DNA of 14,457 bases from Candidatus Cloacimonas sp. SDB (GTDB lineage: Bacteria > Cloacimonadota > Cloacimonadia > Cloacimonadales > TCS61), in assembly GCA_001412425.1 (NCBI GenBank), contig LKUH01000489.1, positions 1-14,457 on the forward strand. The letters run 5' to 3'. The notes beneath the pieces were generated by a model. It saw only the letters and a program-made list of their open reading frames with translations. It was not told the origin of the DNA and made no database searches. The position numbers and the translations under genes are program-made. Below are positions 8,159 through 14,457 of the stretch, piece after piece (position 1 is the stretch's first letter; each line of letters opens with the position of its first letter).

Positions 8159-10291
8159 ATGAAAAAAATGATCTACCCGACCCTGATTTTTGTAATAGGA
8201 TTACTGCTGGTCAGTTGCATGGCTGGTGAAATAGTCTCAACTAATTACTATATTTTAGAATATATGGATCACACGGAACAGGAAGAATTATTCCGCAAAG
8301 AGCCTTTTGATGTAACTGTTCTGATCCATCAGACCAAGGTGCCTCAGACTTATAACAGAAGGCAATTGGTGATCCGTCATTTCGGCCCCAGAATAACCTA
8401 TGCCAATAGTGATATCTGGGGAGTTAAACTATCTGAAATAATACCCTCCTTATTGAATAAAAGACTTAATAATTATAACATTTTCAAGCATTCAGAAGAA
8501 GATTATTTTGAAGATCCCGATTACGAAATAACGACTACTTTAAATAATCTGGCTTTATATAAGTCCGATCAGTTTAATCAGACGAGGTTTAATATTAAGT
8601 TTTCTTTAGTGGAAACTGGCAAGGAAAGATCTATATTAGAACATTCAATTAATGTGGAGAAGTCTTTACCAGATGATGAAGTTGATACATATGTTCAGAC
8701 TGTGAATGAAATATTTTTGTATGAAAGTGACGAATTTATCAAAAAAATGATCAACTATTTTAGCGGAGAACCATTATTTGAAGAGTATGTTGCGGAAGCA
8801 GAAGGCTTATCAGATTCCAGTCTGGAAGATACAGGAGATGAAGACCTTTCTGCAACTGGGAAAGGTTTATTATTACTTCCGGCCATTACCAGAACAGATA
8901 ACGAACCTTACTATACTATCATTGATAAATACGGATATGAAATTTCCGGCCGGATGGGGGTTTCGGTTCCACTTGTGGCAGGGGATTATAATATCAGGTA
9001 TGGATCAGGAAATGAAGATCAGATGATGGTGAAAAAGGGTGTAACAATCGTACCCCGATATAAAAAGATTGTAGAGCCCGATTGGGGATGTTTGATTGTT
9101 GAGGTAACAGACACGGACAGAAATTTTGTCAAAGTAAGATATGAAGTCTTTGATGCAGCCAGCGGTGAAAGTTTTGGATCAGATTTTCCTTCCGAAGAGG
9201 AAATAGGAGAGCAGCAGAAGGTTTGGGTATTAAAACCTGGTTTGTACAAAGTAACCATCAATAATGCTCCTTTCAATACTTATTACGATTTCACGACCGT
9301 TCTGGTAGAAAAGGGGATTTCTCAGAGATTGACTATTGTTGTGGAAACAGATGAGGAAGGTAATGCTTTAGGAATGGTTGGTGCGGGTGTATTGGAAGAA
9401 TATTCCTTAAGTTCAGCTCAGGATAAAGTTAAACTTTCCAGTGCAATCCATACTAATGTAAATGTAAACAGCGATAATGAAGCCGACAAAGAAGATTCAA
9501 AAACAACTATAATTCTTAATGCTCAGCTTGATAACCGGCTTACTTACGATGAGGGTCCCTTCCATTACAGTTTGAAAAATCTGATCGAAATGGGAACAAC
9601 AAAAACCAGCGATACCGATTTCAGGATCTCTTCAGACGATTTTGAACTTAAGAATACTGCGATCTATTATTTTTTGAAAAATCTGGGCTTTTATGGCAGG
9701 TTTGATATGAATTCTCATTTTTTTCCGGAAAATTCTTACAGTTCTGAAAAATTCTTATATTCAAAATATAACAAAGATAACCAGTTGGAGGAAGCAGATA
9801 AATTAGCTGATGAAGTTGAAATTCAACCTTCCTTTTTTCCCATAATACTGAAAGAAGGGATTGGTATCAACTACCGGTTCCTGAATTATTCCAGAGCTAA
9901 TATGAGTGTAAGAACTGGATTTGGACTCAGGCAGGATATTAATAAAGGGGTTTATGAATTATCCGGTTCCTTTATAGATTCTTCAGGAGTAGAGAATAGG
10001 ACCTATCAGGAACAGCAGACAGAAAATACAACCGGTTTGGAAGTATCTCTGATCGGAAACTTCCAACTTCCTTTTAACTTGAGCTACACGACCAATGCCG
10101 ATATGCTATTCCCCTTTGATAAAAAAAATCTCAATGCCTTTGAGTGGGAAAATACGATCAGTTTAAAATTGTTCAAATACATTTCTATCGATTATAAATT
10201 GAAGCTGGAAAACAAGAGACCGGAGTTGGGCGATGAGTACATAGTTGAAAAACACTCTCTCTTTTTAAGGATCACATATATATTGCGATGA
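8159..10291 (+). CDS. PqiC-like lipoprotein fused to a predicted outer-membrane beta-barrel
   Basis: The protein has 710 residues. It begins with a lipoprotein signal peptide: MKK, a hydrophobic core, and lipobox LVSC with Cys20 as the lipidated residue. Residues 21 to about 205 resemble the ABC-transport auxiliary lipoprotein (PqiC/YmbA) family, including the early TNYYILEY motif and an alternating alpha/beta pattern. An acidic Ser-rich linker (about 206-234) leads into beta-rich segments (about 236-410); one of these contains LKPGLYKV at 358-365, as in PEGA or carboxypeptidase-regulatory-like beta sandwiches. From about 423 to 710 amphipathic beta strands alternate with polar turns and the sequence ends LFLRITYILR. 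I read this as an outer-membrane barrel, although the last residue is Arg rather than the usual aromatic. PqiC itself is about 190 residues, so this is a large extension. The gene overlaps the permease gene by ATGA and follows the MCE gene by 11 nt. I infer that it is the outer-membrane end of the transporter. The lipoprotein call is firm, the PqiC call fair, and the barrel call is from strand pattern only. Confidence 0.7.
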   Translation: MKKMIYPTLIFVIGLLLVSCMAGEIVSTNYYILEYMDHTEQEELFRKEPFDVTVLIHQTKVPQTYNRRQLVIRHFGPRITYANSDIWGVKLSEIIPSLLNKRLNNYNIFKHSEEDYFEDPDYEITTTLNNLALYKSDQFNQTRFNIKFSLVETGKERSILEHSINVEKSLPDDEVDTYVQTVNEIFLYESDEFIKKMINYFSGEPLFEEYVAEAEGLSDSSLEDTGDEDLSATGKGLLLLPAITRTDNEPYYTIIDKYGYEISGRMGVSVPLVAGDYNIRYGSGNEDQMMVKKGVTIVPRYKKIVEPDWGCLIVEVTDTDRNFVKVRYEVFDAASGESFGSDFPSEEEIGEQQKVWVLKPGLYKVTINNAPFNTYYDFTTVLVEKGISQRLTIVVETDEEGNALGMVGAGVLEEYSLSSAQDKVKLSSAIHTNVNVNSDNEADKEDSKTTIILNAQLDNRLTYDEGPFHYSLKNLIEMGTTKTSDTDFRISSDDFELKNTAIYYFLKNLGFYGRFDMNSHFFPENSYSSEKFLYSKYNKDNQLEEADKLADEVEIQPSFFPIILKEGIGINYRFLNYSRANMSVRTGFGLRQDINKGVYELSGSFIDSSGVENRTYQEQQTENTTGLEVSLIGNFQLPFNLSYTTNADMLFPFDKKNLNAFEWENTISLKLFKYISIDYKLKLENKRPELGDEYIVEKHSLFLRITYILR

Positions 10292-11352
10292 TAAGATATT
10301 CTGATCAAACTCTTTTTCTGGAAGTAGATCTGCTGAAGGAAAACATTCCTGGACTCATACTTGAGCTGGAAAAGTTTGCTGCAAGTACCATTAATTCAGT
10401 CGATCTGCAACAGGTAAGTAACATTGACAGCGCCGGAGTAGTATTTTTGGATGAGATTTTTCTGAATTTTAATCAACCCGAATTGATCAATGCTTCAGAG
10501 AAGATTTTAAATGCGATCAGCAAATTCTCTTCTTTGAATTTACCTTTGCAGAAACGATCACCTCAAGAAAACATATTCATTCAGGTTGGTGATTTTTTTG
10601 TCGAATGGAAAAAGTCCTTTATCTGGGGGCTGTATTTAACGGCGGACATATTATACTGGTCTGTGGTCGGTTTTTTCAAACCCAGGGGTATGAAGAAAGA
10701 AGCAGTTATTACTCAGAGTTTGTTAATTGGAGTTGATGCGGTAGGAATTATCGGGTTACTCTCTTTAATTTTGGGATTGATTATAGCCCTGCAGTCTGCA
10801 GCACAGCTCAGGCAGTTTGGAGCGAATATCTATATAGCAGATTTAATCGCCATCAGTATGGTAAGAGAGATGGGGCCGATGATGACTGCGATCATTGTTG
10901 CCGGCAGAAGTGGTTCTTCCATAGCTTCCGAGATAGCGACCATGAAGGTTACGGAAGAACTTGATGCTCTAAGAATGATGGCGCTGGATCCGATCCGTTA
11001 CATTGTTGTTCCAAAATTTCACGCCATAACCTTATGTATGCCACTTTTAGTGATGCTGTCGATCTTTGTTGGGATTGGAGGAGGTTTGATCATCGCCCTA
11101 ACCTATTTGGATCTCAGTGCGATATCCTACATTAATCAGGTTTTCAGTATTTTAACCTTTAAAGATATATTTATAGGATTAATGAAATCTGTGGTTTTTG
11201 CCTGGGTTATTGTCATCATCAGCAGTTATTACGGGTTTAGAGTAAAAGGCGGTGCTGAAGGTGTTGGCAAGGTCACTACGTTATCTGTGGTCGCTTCTAT
11301 CTTCTGGGTAATTGTGCTTGATGCAATAAACAGTATTTTATTTTACTTTTAA
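10288..11352 (+). CDS. mlaE: MlaE-family permease with N-terminal STAS domain
   Basis: This is the inner-membrane permease of the Mla-type lipid transporter, 354 residues. Residues 1 to about 90 form a STAS-like domain with the DSAG motif at 47-50. In E. coli this role is filled by a separate protein, MlaB, which binds the ATPase. The rest is the MlaE permease, with several hydrophobic segments and the hallmark block REMGPMMTAIIVAGRSGSS, followed by ATMKVTEELDALRMM (the coupling region that contacts the ATPase). The start overlaps the lipoprotein stop (ATGA), implying translational coupling; no ribosome site is seen at a proper distance. Family call is firm. The STAS fusion is seen in the sequence, and its regulatory role is taken from MlaB. 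Confidence 0.93.
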   Translation: MIRYSDQTLFLEVDLLKENIPGLILELEKFAASTINSVDLQQVSNIDSAGVVFLDEIFLNFNQPELINASEKILNAISKFSSLNLPLQKRSPQENIFIQVGDFFVEWKKSFIWGLYLTADILYWSVVGFFKPRGMKKEAVITQSLLIGVDAVGIIGLLSLILGLIIALQSAAQLRQFGANIYIADLIAISMVREMGPMMTAIIVAGRSGSSIASEIATMKVTEELDALRMMALDPIRYIVVPKFHAITLCMPLLVMLSIFVGIGGGLIIALTYLDLSAISYINQVFSILTFKDIFIGLMKSVVFAWVIVIISSYYGFRVKGGAEGVGKVTTLSVVASIFWVIVLDAINSILFYF

Positions 11353-11362
11353 TTTTTTAATC

Positions 11363-12103
11363 ATGAAAGATCCAATAATTCAAATTAGAGACCTGACAGC
11401 GAAATACGAAGAGAAAACTGTCTTAAGCGAAATATCTGCTGATATTCCGGCTAATGAGATAACGGTAATAATAGGCAGCAGCGGTTGTGGAAAGACTACT
11501 CTGATTAAAAATATTTTCCGGCTCTATCAGCCCTATTCTGGTTCTGTAAAAATTTTCGGGCAGGAAATCACAACTATGGATGAACCGGAATATGAAGCTA
11601 TTCTGAAGCGAACCGGTATGCTATTTCAAAATGGAGCCTTACTAAATTCCGTGGATATATTCACCAATATTGCCATTCCTCTGGAACAGCATACCAAATT
11701 ACCTGCTCAGCTCATTGAGAAATTGATCAAAGTTAAATTGAATCTGGTCAATTTAGCTGAAGCCATCTATCTTTCACCTGCAGAGCTTTCCGGCGGAATG
11801 AGAAAAAGAGCCGCCTTAGCCAGAGCCATTGCTCTGGATCCGGAAATCCTGATCTGTGATGAACCTTCAGCCGGACTGGACCCTTTAACCAGTAATTCCC
11901 TGGATGAGTTGATCATGAATCTGAAAAATATTCTGGATATGAGTATTATTATTGTAACACATGAATTGGCCAGCATTCATCGGGTTGCGGATAACGTGAT
12001 CTTTCTGGATGATGGCAAATTGCTGTTCTCCGGAACTCTCGAGCAGGCTGTCAGATCCAATATTCCAGAGCTGAAAATTTTTTTTAGTGCCGGCAAATTC
12101 TGA
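11363..12103 (+). CDS. mlaF: MlaF-family ABC transporter ATPase
   Basis: This is the cytoplasmic ATPase that drives the MlaE permease, 246 residues. Walker A is GSSGCGKTT (38-46), the Q-loop glutamine is Gln89 in MLFQNGALLNS, the ABC signature is LSGGM (142-146), Walker B is ILICDE (162-167), the D-loop is SAGLDP (169-174), and the H-loop histidine is His200. All catalytic elements are intact. The FQNGALLNSVDIFTNIAIPL run is characteristic of the MlaF group rather than of other importers. The start is 10 nt after mlaE with no clear ribosome site in an AT-only spacer, so translation may depend on coupling. The C-terminal tail is short. Confidence 0.94.
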   Translation: MKDPIIQIRDLTAKYEEKTVLSEISADIPANEITVIIGSSGCGKTTLIKNIFRLYQPYSGSVKIFGQEITTMDEPEYEAILKRTGMLFQNGALLNSVDIFTNIAIPLEQHTKLPAQLIEKLIKVKLNLVNLAEAIYLSPAELSGGMRKRAALARAIALDPEILICDEPSAGLDPLTSNSLDELIMNLKNILDMSIIIVTHELASIHRVADNVIFLDDGKLLFSGTLEQAVRSNIPELKIFFSAGKF

Positions 12104-12104
12104 G

Positions 12105-12572
12105 ATGTCTGCTAAACTTGCGAGATTTATTTTAACGGAAAACCTTAACAGATTAGCCAAATGGATAAGGCTGTTAGGGTATGATGCTGTTCTTTATAAA
12201 AGTATCAGCTTTCACAATTTAAAAAGGATTGCAGCCAAAGACAGAAGGATAATTCTGACGCGAGACAGGAAGCATTTGATATATGCTGAAACAGATAAAA
12301 TTATTTTAATAAAATCTACTGAGCATCTGAAGCAGCTTAAAGAGATAGAAGATGTTTTAGTGTTGCGGGAGGAACTGTTCTTCACACGCTGTATCTTATG
12401 TAATAAATTACTTTATGCAATTTCCGGCGCTAAGATAAAACATCTGGTACCGGAATATATTTATAAAAATCACAGCAATTTTAAAGTATGCCGGAAATGT
12501 GGCAGGATCTACTGGCGGGGAACACATTATCAGAAAATGCTTAAAACAGTTAAAGAAGTATTTAATAATTAA
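12105..12572 (+). CDS. Mut7-C family putative RNase with zinc ribbon
   Basis: This is a small protein of 155 residues resembling the Mut7-C domain (a PIN-like nuclease fold) with its C-terminal zinc ribbon. Visible landmarks are LNRLAKWIRLLGYDAV (14-29), ILTRDR (50-55) with Asp54, and two CxxC pairs at Cys96/Cys99 and Cys129/Cys132 followed by GRIYWRG.H, which is typical of the family's tail. The first acidic position, usually an Asp just before the ..ML/..NL motif, is Thr11 here with Glu12 beside it, so metal binding may be altered. I chose ATG 12105 over GTG 12087, since the protein then opens directly into the family N-terminus; it begins one base after the mlaF stop, which suggests coupled translation. 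Nuclease activity is inferred from the family, and its natural substrate is unknown. The gene lies 12 nt before herA. Confidence 0.8.
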   Translation: MSAKLARFILTENLNRLAKWIRLLGYDAVLYKSISFHNLKRIAAKDRRIILTRDRKHLIYAETDKIILIKSTEHLKQLKEIEDVLVLREELFFTRCILCNKLLYAISGAKIKHLVPEYIYKNHSNFKVCRKCGRIYWRGTHYQKMLKTVKEVFNN

Positions 12573-12573
12573 C

Positions 12574-12578
12574 AGGAG
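12574..12578 (+). promoter_or_regulatory. Ribosome binding site of herA
   Basis: AGGAG ends 6 nt before ATG 12585, in the 12-nt gap after the Mut7-C gene. It supports that start and suggests herA is translated independently within the operon. Confidence 0.6.
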
Positions 12579-12584
12579 TGAATT

Positions 12585-14408
12585 ATGAGCCTTTCAAGTT
12601 ATGAGCCCGAAATAGGTATAGTGATCGAAAGTTCACCTCAGGATATTCTGGTAGAGATCGAATCTGTCCAGAAATTCGAAACCTATAAAAATCATCTGCA
12701 GGTTGGAAAGTATCTTCGTATAGCGAACGGACCTTCACAGTTTATTATCGTTAACATAGAAAAGATCAGCTCTAATTATATTTTGGATGAAAATAATCAA
12801 AGAGTACTGAAATTTTTGATCAGTACTCAACCTGTAGGCACTATTGATGAAGAACACACTTTTGAACGGGGCAATACAACGCTTCCCATACCGACTGAAA
12901 AAGTTTATATCGTTACAAAAGATACTCTGGAAGCAATATTTTCACCGGGACAAAAATTCAGTTTTCCTTTTGGTAAATTAGCTCAGAGTAAAGATATTGA
13001 ACTTAATATAGATGCAGATAGTTTTTTCGGCAAACATATCGCTGTGGTTGGTTCCACCGGATCCGGTAAATCCTGTACTGTTGCCAGAATGCTGCAGCAG
13101 GTTATGGGATTAAAGAACGGGAAGAACAATTATAAGGATATGCAGAGGAACTCACATATTATAATTTTTGATTTACATTCCGAATATACAGCCGCTTTCG
13201 ACCTGGAAGATGACCAGAAATTCGGTTTGAATCTGCTGAACGAATCTAACCTCATCCTGCCTTACTGGTTAATGAATGCCGATGAACTGGAGGCTATGTT
13301 CATTGAGGGCAAAGATACGAATGTTCATAATCAGAGGTCTCAGTTCAGACAGGCAGTTATTCAGAATAAAGAAAAACATAATCCCCAGGTAGAGGAAGTT
13401 ACTTATGATACACCGATTTATTTCAATCTGGATGAAGTTAAGAATTTTATTACCAATCTGAATAATGAAGTAATCGGAAAACTGGAGTGGGAAGATAAAC
13501 CCAAACTGGAAAACGGTACTCTGGTAATGGATCGGAATGTATATTTCGACAAGATTTACGCTTTTGCTCATACTTCCGATGATCCGGGAACTAGAGCTGT
13601 TCCGGGACCTTTTTATGGCGACTTTGATAAATTTCTGCTTAACCTGGAAACCAGAACTGCTGACAAGAGACTTAAGTTCCTCTTCAATCCCAGTGAAGCC
13701 AATAAACCCTACACGTCTTTAGATTTTAAAAGGATCATGAAACAATTCCTGGGATATAATAATTATTCCAACATTACCATTGTAGATCTTAGCGGTATCC
13801 CTTTTGAAGTCCTTACCATAACTGTGAGCCTGGTGTCGAGACTGGTATTTGATTTTTGTTTCCACCTTACAAAACTCCAGCATTACAGAGAATTACTGAA
13901 CGAAGTTCCCGTGCTTATTGTCTGCGAAGAAGCACATAATTATGCACCTCGAAATGATGATGACCGGTATAAAGCTTCCAAAAACTCACTGGAAAAAATA
14001 GTTAAGGAAGGCAGAAAATACGGACTGAGTATTATGGTTGTAAGCCAGAGACCATCCGAGGTTTCGGAAACTATCTTCGCCCAGTGTAATAACTTCATAG
14101 CGTTGCGCCTCACCAATATCAACGATCAGGAATATATAAAAAATCTGATGTCTGATATTTCCAGCAGTATTGCCGACGTACTTCCCAACCTGGCTCCAGG
14201 TGAATTTATGATAACCGGAGATGCTGTTCTGCTTCCCTGTGTTGCCCGAGTGGATAAACCTTTCCCGGAACCAACATCGCAAAGTGTTAAATTTTTGCAG
14301 GAATGGAATAAAGAGTGGCGGGAAGTGGATTTTGATAATGTTATCAATCGCTGGAGAAAAGAGAAACTGAACCTGGATGATGTAAATACCGAAGAAACAT
14401 TAAAATAA
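12585..14408 (+). CDS. herA: HerA-type hexameric DNA translocase/ATPase (HAS-barrel, DUF87)
   Basis: The protein has 607 residues. An N-terminal HAS-barrel-like beta region (about 1-130: GIVIESSP, GKYLRIANG) precedes a FtsK/HerA-type RecA core. Walker A is GSTGSGKS (156-163); DLHSEYT comes soon after it; Walker B is VLIVCEEAHNYAP starting at Val443, with Glu448-Glu449; the downstream sensor block has SQRPSEVSETIFAQCNNF starting at Ser487; and the tail includes LAPGEFMITGD. All are HerA family marks. In archaea and many bacteria HerA forms a hexamer that pumps DNA and works with a nuclease such as NurA; other bacterial relatives act in phage defence with SIR2 or DUF4297 partners. No such partner is in the window, which ends 49 nt later. 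About 280 residues separate Walker A and B, and the protein is longer than archaeal HerA (about 500). The upstream neighbour is a Mut7-C putative nuclease. Family call is firm and the role is open. Confidence 0.88.
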   Translation: MSLSSYEPEIGIVIESSPQDILVEIESVQKFETYKNHLQVGKYLRIANGPSQFIIVNIEKISSNYILDENNQRVLKFLISTQPVGTIDEEHTFERGNTTLPIPTEKVYIVTKDTLEAIFSPGQKFSFPFGKLAQSKDIELNIDADSFFGKHIAVVGSTGSGKSCTVARMLQQVMGLKNGKNNYKDMQRNSHIIIFDLHSEYTAAFDLEDDQKFGLNLLNESNLILPYWLMNADELEAMFIEGKDTNVHNQRSQFRQAVIQNKEKHNPQVEEVTYDTPIYFNLDEVKNFITNLNNEVIGKLEWEDKPKLENGTLVMDRNVYFDKIYAFAHTSDDPGTRAVPGPFYGDFDKFLLNLETRTADKRLKFLFNPSEANKPYTSLDFKRIMKQFLGYNNYSNITIVDLSGIPFEVLTITVSLVSRLVFDFCFHLTKLQHYRELLNEVPVLIVCEEAHNYAPRNDDDRYKASKNSLEKIVKEGRKYGLSIMVVSQRPSEVSETIFAQCNNFIALRLTNINDQEYIKNLMSDISSSIADVLPNLAPGEFMITGDAVLLPCVARVDKPFPEPTSQSVKFLQEWNKEWREVDFDNVINRWRKEKLNLDDVNTEETLK

Positions 14409-14420
14409 AATTCAAATAAC

Positions 14421-14449
14421 CTGACTGCCAAACTGGACTTTTTTATAAT
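14421..14449 (+). promoter_or_regulatory. Candidate sigma70-type promoter downstream of herA
   Basis: CTGACT (14421-14426, four of six matches to TTGACA) is followed after exactly 17 nt by a perfect TATAAT (14444-14449). It lies in the first bases after the herA stop and reads rightwards, so it would serve a gene starting beyond the window. In an AT-rich genome chance matches to TATAAT are common; the correct spacing is what raises it above background. Confidence 0.4.
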
Positions 14450-14457
14450 GATAGTCT

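Noticed and set aside
8778..9026. Alternative-frame open frame inside the lipoprotein gene
   Set aside because: It lies wholly inside a well-supported gene in another frame, with no start signal. The same reasoning applies to the other short overlapping frames in sprA, mlaF and herA.
12078..12085. Run of eight T near the end of mlaF, considered as a slippery site or terminator tail
   Set aside because: No hairpin precedes it, and a frameshift there would change only the last few residues. The run reads normally as Ile-Phe-Phe.
12087..12104. GTG start for the Mut7-C gene overlapping the mlaF end
   Set aside because: It adds six residues outside the family's conserved start. ATG 12105, one base after the mlaF stop, is the natural coupled start.
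14409..14443. CCA-AAC-TGG followed by a T run, considered as a terminator for the operon
   Set aside because: The stem is only 3 bp with a 3-nt loop and cannot be extended. The T run is better explained as part of the promoter-like spacer and -10.
1..14457. CRISPR arrays, tRNA or rRNA genes, insertion sequences, phage genes
   Set aside because: No regularly spaced repeats, RNA gene signatures, transposase or integrase motifs were seen. Nearly all sequence is used by eight + strand genes with uniform base composition.

Overview
The window is AT-rich, and every gene in it lies on the + strand. It carries six to seven genes of envelope biogenesis and housekeeping type, and no phage, IS, CRISPR, tRNA or rRNA signal. 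A SprA-family giant outer-membrane protein (the type IX secretion translocon family) together with an MCE/Mla-type lipid ABC transporter points to a diderm of the Fibrobacteres-Chlorobi-Bacteroidetes (FCB) superphylum. Diverged spacing, a shorter SprA and use of Shine-Dalgarno sites suggest a lineage outside core Bacteroidota. Candidatus Cloacimonadota is my best guess, from general resemblance only and not from any search.

Layout. Bases 1-196 are non-coding and hold a probable terminator of an upstream gene. coaX (type III pantothenate kinase) follows, and its stop is 5 nt before the start of sprA, so the two are probably co-transcribed. After sprA a bulged hairpin with a T-rich tail (about 7103-7146) is a likely terminator. 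A second, tightly packed run then starts with a good ribosome site: an MCE protein with a long helical tail, an unusual lipoprotein fused to a predicted outer-membrane beta-barrel, a STAS-MlaE permease fusion, an MlaF ATPase, a Mut7-C family putative nuclease with a zinc ribbon, and a HerA-type hexameric ATPase. Spacings are 11, -4, 10, 1 and 12 nt. Just after herA there is a near-consensus sigma70-type promoter (CTGACT-17-TATAAT) for whatever lies downstream.

How they may work together. The MlaE/MlaF pair would form the inner-membrane ABC engine, with the regulatory STAS domain built into the permease. The MCE protein would form the periplasmic channel; its roughly 160-residue helical tail is long enough in principle to cross the periplasm. 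The lipoprotein has a PqiC-like N-terminal domain, a beta-sandwich-like linker and a roughly 290-residue C-terminal barrel-like region, so it could be the outer-membrane end. No MlaC-like shuttle or MlaA is encoded in the run. This would be a compact four-gene trans-envelope lipid conduit, and the lipoprotein-barrel fusion is the most novel-looking element in the window. The two distal genes (Mut7-C and HerA) look functionally unrelated to lipid transport, but may be a nuclease/translocase pair.
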